NCBI RefSeq assembly: GCF_021606685.1
Contig: NZ_WKCB01000003.1
Location: 1-64,000, forward strand
Source: Pseudomonas syringae
Lineage (GTDB): Bacteria > Pseudomonadota > Gammaproteobacteria > Pseudomonadales > Pseudomonadaceae
DNA: 64,000 nucleotides
Reading direction: 5' to 3'
The notes below the pieces were generated by a model that was not told where the DNA came from, did no database searches, and worked only from the letters and a program-made list of their open reading frames with translations. Position 1 is the first letter of the stretch; each line of letters opens with the position of its first letter. Shown here piece after piece: positions 60,299 through 64,000 of the stretch. The translations under genes were made by a program, and so were the position numbers.

Positions 60299-60691
60299 TC
60301 AGTGTCCTGCCGAGTAGATGGCGTGCGGGTCTTTGAGCACCGGCTCCACGACCTTCCATTCGCCGTTCTCGAACACGCGATAGAAGCAGCTGTGACGGCC
60401 GGTGTGGCAGGCGATGCCGCCGATCTGCTCGACCATCAGGATCACCACGTCAGCGTCGCAGTCCAGGCGTATCTCGTGCAGGGTCTGCACGTGCCCGGAC
60501 TCTTCGCCCTTGCGCCACAGTTTGCCACGTGAACGTGACCAGTAAATGGCGCGCTGCTCAGTGGCAGTCAGGCTCAGGGCCTCGCGGTTCATCCAGGCCA
60601 TCATCAGCACACGCCCGGTTTTGTAGTCCTGGGCAATGGCCGGCACCAGGCCGTCACTGTCCCACTTGATCTCATCCAGCCAGTCTTTCAT
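60299..60691 (-). CDS. hisI: Phosphoribosyl-AMP cyclohydrolase
   Basis: 130 residues from the ATG at 60691 ([14 protein letters not shown]). Metal and zinc motifs are [47 protein letters not shown] is the substrate region. It opens the adenine ring of PR-AMP, step 3 of histidine synthesis. It is separate from hisE (not fused as in enterobacteria) and lies downstream of ubiB by 41 bases. Confidence 0.97.
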   Translation of the reverse strand: MKDWLDEIKWDSDGLVPAIAQDYKTGRVLMMAWMNREALSLTATEQRAIYWSRSRGKLWRKGEESGHVQTLHEIRLDCDADVVILMVEQIGGIACHTGRHSCFYRVFENGEWKVVEPVLKDPHAIYSAGH

Positions 60692-60732
60692 GTTCGGCTC
60701 CGGCAATTTGCGACAGTGTATAACCGGATTGG

Positions 60733-62337
60733 CTATCGACGCACGATCAGATAAACACCCACGGCGACCATGATGCCTGCCGGCCAGTGGCCAAGTTGGT
60801 TCAACGGCCCACCAATCGCCAGCATCACCCCGCCCACCAGGTGCGCCGCGCCCAGCAGGCGCAGGAACCAGTCGTCCTTGCGCTTGTGCCACGGCGGCGG
60901 TGGGTCCTTGGCATGCGGCTGGGACATGCGCTCCAGCAGGTCGCGGGTCATGTTGGCCAGGTGCGGCAGCTGTTCGAACTGGCTGTGCAGGTTGCCCAGC
61001 AGGGTTTTCGGGCTGACGCGCTCGCGCATCCAGCGCTCCAGGAACGGCTGCGCGGTGTTCCACAAATCGAGGTCCGGGTACAGCTGGCGGCCCAGGCCTT
61101 CGATGTTGAGCAGGGTCTTTTGCAAAAGAACAAGCTGCGGCTGCACTTCCATATTGAAGCGCCGCGCAGTCTGGAACAGGCGCATCAGCACCTGGCCGAA
61201 GGAAATATCCTTTAAAGGTTTTTCAAAGATCGGCTCGCACACCGTGCGGATCGCCGCTTCGAATTCGTTGAGCTTGGTTTCCGCCGGCACCCAGCCAGAA
61301 TCGATATGCAGCTGGGCCACGCGGCGGTAGTCACGCTTGAAGAACGCAAACAGGTTGCGGGCCAGGTAGTCCTGGTCCTCCGGGGTGAGGCTGCCGACGA
61401 TACCGCAGTCGATCGCGATGTATTGCGGGCTCCACGGGTTCACGGTGCTGACGAAAATGTTGCCCGGGTGCATGTCGGCGTGGAAGAAACTGTCGCGGAA
61501 CACTTGGGTGAAGAAGATCTCCACGCCGCGCTCGGCGAGCATCTTCATGTCGGTGCGCTGGTCGGCCAGGGTCGCGAGGTCGGTGACCTGCACGCCGTAG
61601 ATGCGCTCCATCACCAGCACTTTGGGGCGGCACCAGTCCCAATACACTTGCGGCACGTACAGCAGCGGCGAACCTTCGAAGTTGCGCTTGAGCTGGCTGG
61701 CGTTGGCCGCTTCGCGCAGCAGGTCGAGTTCGTCGTAGATGGTTTTTTCGTAGTCGGCGACGACGTCCACCGGGTGCAGCAACCGCGCGTCAGCGGAGAA
61801 ACGCTCGGCGGCGCGGGCAAGGATAAACAGCCACGCCAGGTCCTGGCCGATGATCGGCTTGAGGCCCGGGCGGATCACCTTCACCACCACTTCTTCGCCG
61901 GTCTTGAGCTGCGCGGCGTGCACTTGTGCCACTGAGGCCGAGGCCAGGGGCGCGACGTCAAAGCGGCTGAATACATCGCTGATCTTGCGGCCCAGTTGTT
62001 CTTCGATCAGCTTCATAGACTGCTGTGAATCGAACGGCGGCACGCGGTCCTGCAACAGCATCAGTTCGTCGGCGATGTCTTCGGGCAGCAGGTCGCGGCG
62101 GGTCGAAAGGATCTGCCCGAATTTGATGAAGATCGGCCCCAGGTCCTGCAACGCCAGGCGCAGGCGCGCGCCACGGCTCAGCTCCAGCGGCTTGCGCGGA
62201 AACCAGCGCCACGGCAGCACATAGCGCACCGCCAGCAGGAACCACGGCAGGGGCAGCGCGAACAGCAGGTCATCGAGGCGGTAGCGCATTACAACGCGCT
62301 GGATACGAAACAAACGGCGGACGGCGAGCAGCTTCAT
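60733..62337 (-). CDS. ubiB: Ubiquinone biosynthesis regulatory protein kinase UbiB
   Basis: 534 residues. ABC1/ADCK-like kinase fold: [14 protein letters not shown] (the KxGQ motif), [13 protein letters not shown] (Ala-rich loop replacing the normal P-loop), VVVKVIRPG with the ATP Lys, [10 protein letters not shown] and IDCGIVGSL. Two C-terminal membrane helices ([29 protein letters not shown]). It acts with UbiJ and UbiK in the Ubi complex. It overlaps ubiJ by four bases. Confidence 0.96.
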   Translation of the reverse strand: MKLLAVRRLFRIQRVVMRYRLDDLLFALPLPWFLLAVRYVLPWRWFPRKPLELSRGARLRLALQDLGPIFIKFGQILSTRRDLLPEDIADELMLLQDRVPPFDSQQSMKLIEEQLGRKISDVFSRFDVAPLASASVAQVHAAQLKTGEEVVVKVIRPGLKPIIGQDLAWLFILARAAERFSADARLLHPVDVVADYEKTIYDELDLLREAANASQLKRNFEGSPLLYVPQVYWDWCRPKVLVMERIYGVQVTDLATLADQRTDMKMLAERGVEIFFTQVFRDSFFHADMHPGNIFVSTVNPWSPQYIAIDCGIVGSLTPEDQDYLARNLFAFFKRDYRRVAQLHIDSGWVPAETKLNEFEAAIRTVCEPIFEKPLKDISFGQVLMRLFQTARRFNMEVQPQLVLLQKTLLNIEGLGRQLYPDLDLWNTAQPFLERWMRERVSPKTLLGNLHSQFEQLPHLANMTRDLLERMSQPHAKDPPPPWHKRKDDWFLRLLGAAHLVGGVMLAIGGPLNQLGHWPAGIMVAVGVYLIVRR

Positions 62338-62957
62338 GCGTTATCGCTTGGATCAAGGGAACGGCTCAGGCGCTCGAAGCGAGCCTCGAGGCGTTCCAGG
62401 TCGATTTTGGCCTTGTCGAGTTCACGAAAGCGCGCTTGCGCTTCACGTTCTCCGACCAGGGTGCGCGACTCTTCGCTCAGGTATTCGGCGAGGTTCTGGT
62501 TGAGGCTGGCGAACCCTTGCTGGTACCAGCGCGAGCGGCTGCGCAGGTGCCCGCTGACCAACTGGGTGGCCACGGGGCCGATCCAGCGGGACAGTTCGTA
62601 TTCCCAATCCAGCTCTAAATCTTGCAACACGGCGGCCAGGTCCATCAGCACCGCGCTGTCGCCTTCCAGATGCACGTCAGGGCCGTGGAGGATGGCGGTC
62701 TTGTTGCGGCTCAGGGCCAGGTGCAACAGGCTCGTTGCCGGCGCACGCAGGGTGCAGTCGGCCTCGGCGGCCCATTGGGTGGCCAGCAGCAGGCCTTCAT
62801 CGCTGGGCAGGATAAACAGCTGCAAGGCGGGGCTGCTGCAGTCGACGGCAATCACCTTGCCGTTCAAGTGCGCGAGCCGCGCCAGGGCGGTGCTGTCCAG
62901 GCGCAGTACACGGTTGAGGCCGTGTTCGACGCTGGCGAGGAGGCCTGCGAACAGCAT
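62334..62957 (-). CDS. ubiJ: Ubiquinone biosynthesis accessory factor UbiJ
   Basis: 207 residues with an SCP2-type lipid-binding domain in the N-terminal half ([24 protein letters not shown]...[23 protein letters not shown]) and a C-terminal coiled coil ([24 protein letters not shown]). It presents ubiquinone intermediates to the soluble Ubi metabolon. It overlaps ubiE by one base (TGATG) and ubiB by four, so the three are co-translated. Confidence 0.95.
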   Translation of the reverse strand: MLFAGLLASVEHGLNRVLRLDSTALARLAHLNGKVIAVDCSSPALQLFILPSDEGLLLATQWAAEADCTLRAPATSLLHLALSRNKTAILHGPDVHLEGDSAVLMDLAAVLQDLELDWEYELSRWIGPVATQLVSGHLRSRSRWYQQGFASLNQNLAEYLSEESRTLVGEREAQARFRELDKAKIDLERLEARFERLSRSLDPSDNA

Positions 62958-63727
62958 CAGGGCTTGATGCCGCGGTGCAGGGCGACGATGCCCGACGTCA
63001 TGTTGTGGTAGGTCACGCGGTCAAAACCGGCTTCAACCATCATTGACTTGAGCGTTTCCTGGTCAGGGTGCATGCGGATCGATTCGGCCAGGTAGCGATA
63101 GCTCTCGGCGTCATTGGTGATCAGCTTGCCCATCAACGGCATGAAGGCGAACGAGTAGGTGTCGTAGACCTTGGACATCAGCGCGTTGGTCGGCTTGGAG
63201 AACTCCAGCACCAACAGACGACCGCCCGGCTTGAGGACGCGCAGCATCGAGCGGATCGCGTCCTCTTTATGGGTCACGTTGCGCAGGCCGAAGGCGATGG
63301 TCACGCAGTCGAAATGGTTGTCGGGGAACGGCAGTTTTTCGGCGTCGGCCTGGACGAATTCGATATTGCCAGCCACGCCTTTATCCAGCAGGCGGTCACG
63401 GCCGACCTTGAGCATCGAGCCGTTGATATCGGCCAGCACGACCTGGCCGGTAGGGCCGACGAGCTTGGAGAACTTGGCCGCCAGGTCGCCCGTGCCACCG
63501 GCGATGTCCAGCACGCGGTTGCCGGTGCGTACGCCCGACAGCTCGATGGTGAAACGCTTCCACAGGCGGTGCATACCGCCCGACAGTACGTCGTTCATCA
63601 GGTCGTACTTGGCGGCTACGGAGTGGAACACCTCAGCGACTTTTTCCGCTTTCTGGCTTTCCGGGACGTTCTTGAAGCCGAAGTGAGTGGTGGGTTCGGC
63701 ATCGCTGCCTTTGCGCTGATCAGTCAT
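62957..63727 (-). CDS. ubiE: Ubiquinone/menaquinone C-methyltransferase UbiE
   Basis: 256 residues from the ATG at 63727 ([18 protein letters not shown]). SAM motif [15 protein letters not shown], UbiE signatures [18 protein letters not shown] and [14 protein letters not shown]. It C-methylates 2-polyprenyl-6-methoxybenzoquinol. It opens the ubiE-ubiJ-ubiB-hisI-hisE-tatABC-rsmE run and diverges from the PHA-system gene with a 144-base shared promoter region. Confidence 0.97.
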   Translation of the reverse strand: MTDQRKGSDAEPTTHFGFKNVPESQKAEKVAEVFHSVAAKYDLMNDVLSGGMHRLWKRFTIELSGVRTGNRVLDIAGGTGDLAAKFSKLVGPTGQVVLADINGSMLKVGRDRLLDKGVAGNIEFVQADAEKLPFPDNHFDCVTIAFGLRNVTHKEDAIRSMLRVLKPGGRLLVLEFSKPTNALMSKVYDTYSFAFMPLMGKLITNDAESYRYLAESIRMHPDQETLKSMMVEAGFDRVTYHNMTSGIVALHRGIKP

Positions 63728-63871
63728 ATCGCTGTCACCAAAAGAGAATGCGGGACATGATAATCCCCAAGGCCTGCTTTGTCTTGGCAAGGCTGAAGGT
63801 AAGATAGGCGGTCACCGAGGCTTTTTGCCGCATGGCCGGTGTTTCAGTCGTTATAAAGAGGAGTCATTGCA

Positions 63872-64000
63872 ATGGCCCGTATTACCGTTGAGCGTGCACA
63901 TTCCCTGGGTAAAGAGGGCGCACGCGCCAAGGCCGAGAAGTTGGCGCACAAACTCCAGGAGCAATATGGCCTGGAACCTTCATGGTCCGGCGATACCTTG
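63872..64000 (+). CDS. Polyhydroxyalkanoic acid system family protein, 5' part
   Basis: 43 codons before the window ends: MARITVERAHSLGKEGARAK and further to QEQYGLEPSWSGDTL. This matches the N-terminus of the small PHA granule-region proteins (PF09650) found between the pha cluster and ubiE in Pseudomonas. AAAGAGGAG lies ten bases before the ATG. The family is thought to act at PHA granules, but its mechanism is unknown. The partial length limits certainty. Confidence 0.85.
   Translation, partial: MARITVERAHSLGKEGARAKAEKLAHKLQEQYGLEPSWSGDTL

Overview
The window looks like a chromosomal segment of a Pseudomonas of the fluorescens group. The evidence is gene content and order: gpmI-envC-ctpA-yibQ, secB-trmL, glnA with ntrBC, thiI-typA, the hut cluster, opgGH, the tatABC/hisIE/ubiEJB block and the edge of a PHA locus. 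It is high in GC and carries many intergenic REP doublets built on a GTGGGAGGGGGCTTGC-type hairpin, as is typical of that group. No rRNA, tRNA, prophage, insertion sequence or CRISPR array was seen. The window is mostly core chromosome.

Layout. 1-608: 5' part of a Vps62-like gene. 692-5894 (minus): envelope/glycolysis operon gpmI, envC, ctpA and a YibQ-type deacetylase-fold protein. 6046-8257: a cysteine-less rhodanese, grxC and secB on plus, trmL on minus, and a small membrane-anchored protein whose start codon overlaps that of trmL. 8257-8640: four spaced ~47-bp direct repeats ending at a terminator. 8897-14496 (minus): ntrC, ntrB, an exported chorismate mutase and glnA; a plus-strand DUF6124 gene with a structured leader is interposed. 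Perfect NtrC-type sites lie upstream of ntrB and of the glnA sigma-54 promoter. 14831-18245: thiI and typA. 18493-28786: a YkgJ cysteine-cluster protein, glgP, a translationally coupled DUF2339/DUF3999 membrane pair, fbp, a small BamE-like lipoprotein and a lipocalin.

28917-43414 is a complete histidine utilisation cluster: hutF on minus, then hutC-hutD, hutU, a CodB-type permease (probable urocanate transporter), an ABC transporter (hutXWV), two HutH paralogues, hutI and hutG. A sigma-54 promoter with a HutC-type operator placed at the expected start of transcription precedes hutU, and a second operator lies between hutF and hutC. The first HutH paralogue lacks the Ala-Ser-Gly triad that forms the MIO cofactor, while its neighbour keeps it; this is the most striking single observation. 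43786-49757: prolyl iminopeptidase, dtd and opgGH. 49942-53577: a polar amino-acid ABC transporter with two tandem binding proteins and a permease with an unusual N-terminal periplasmic insert. 53596-57557 (minus): two tandem chemoreceptors. 57749-63727 (minus): rsmE, tatCBA, hisE, hisI, ubiB, ubiJ and ubiE. 63872-end: start of a PHA-system protein.

Functional themes are nitrogen economy (ntrBC, glnA, hut, amino-acid uptake), envelope maintenance (EnvC/CtpA, OpgGH, Tat) and central carbon metabolism (gpmI, fbp, glgP). Start codons were chosen by ribosome binding site and family length; several differ from the longest possible reading frame because that frame runs back into REP sequence.
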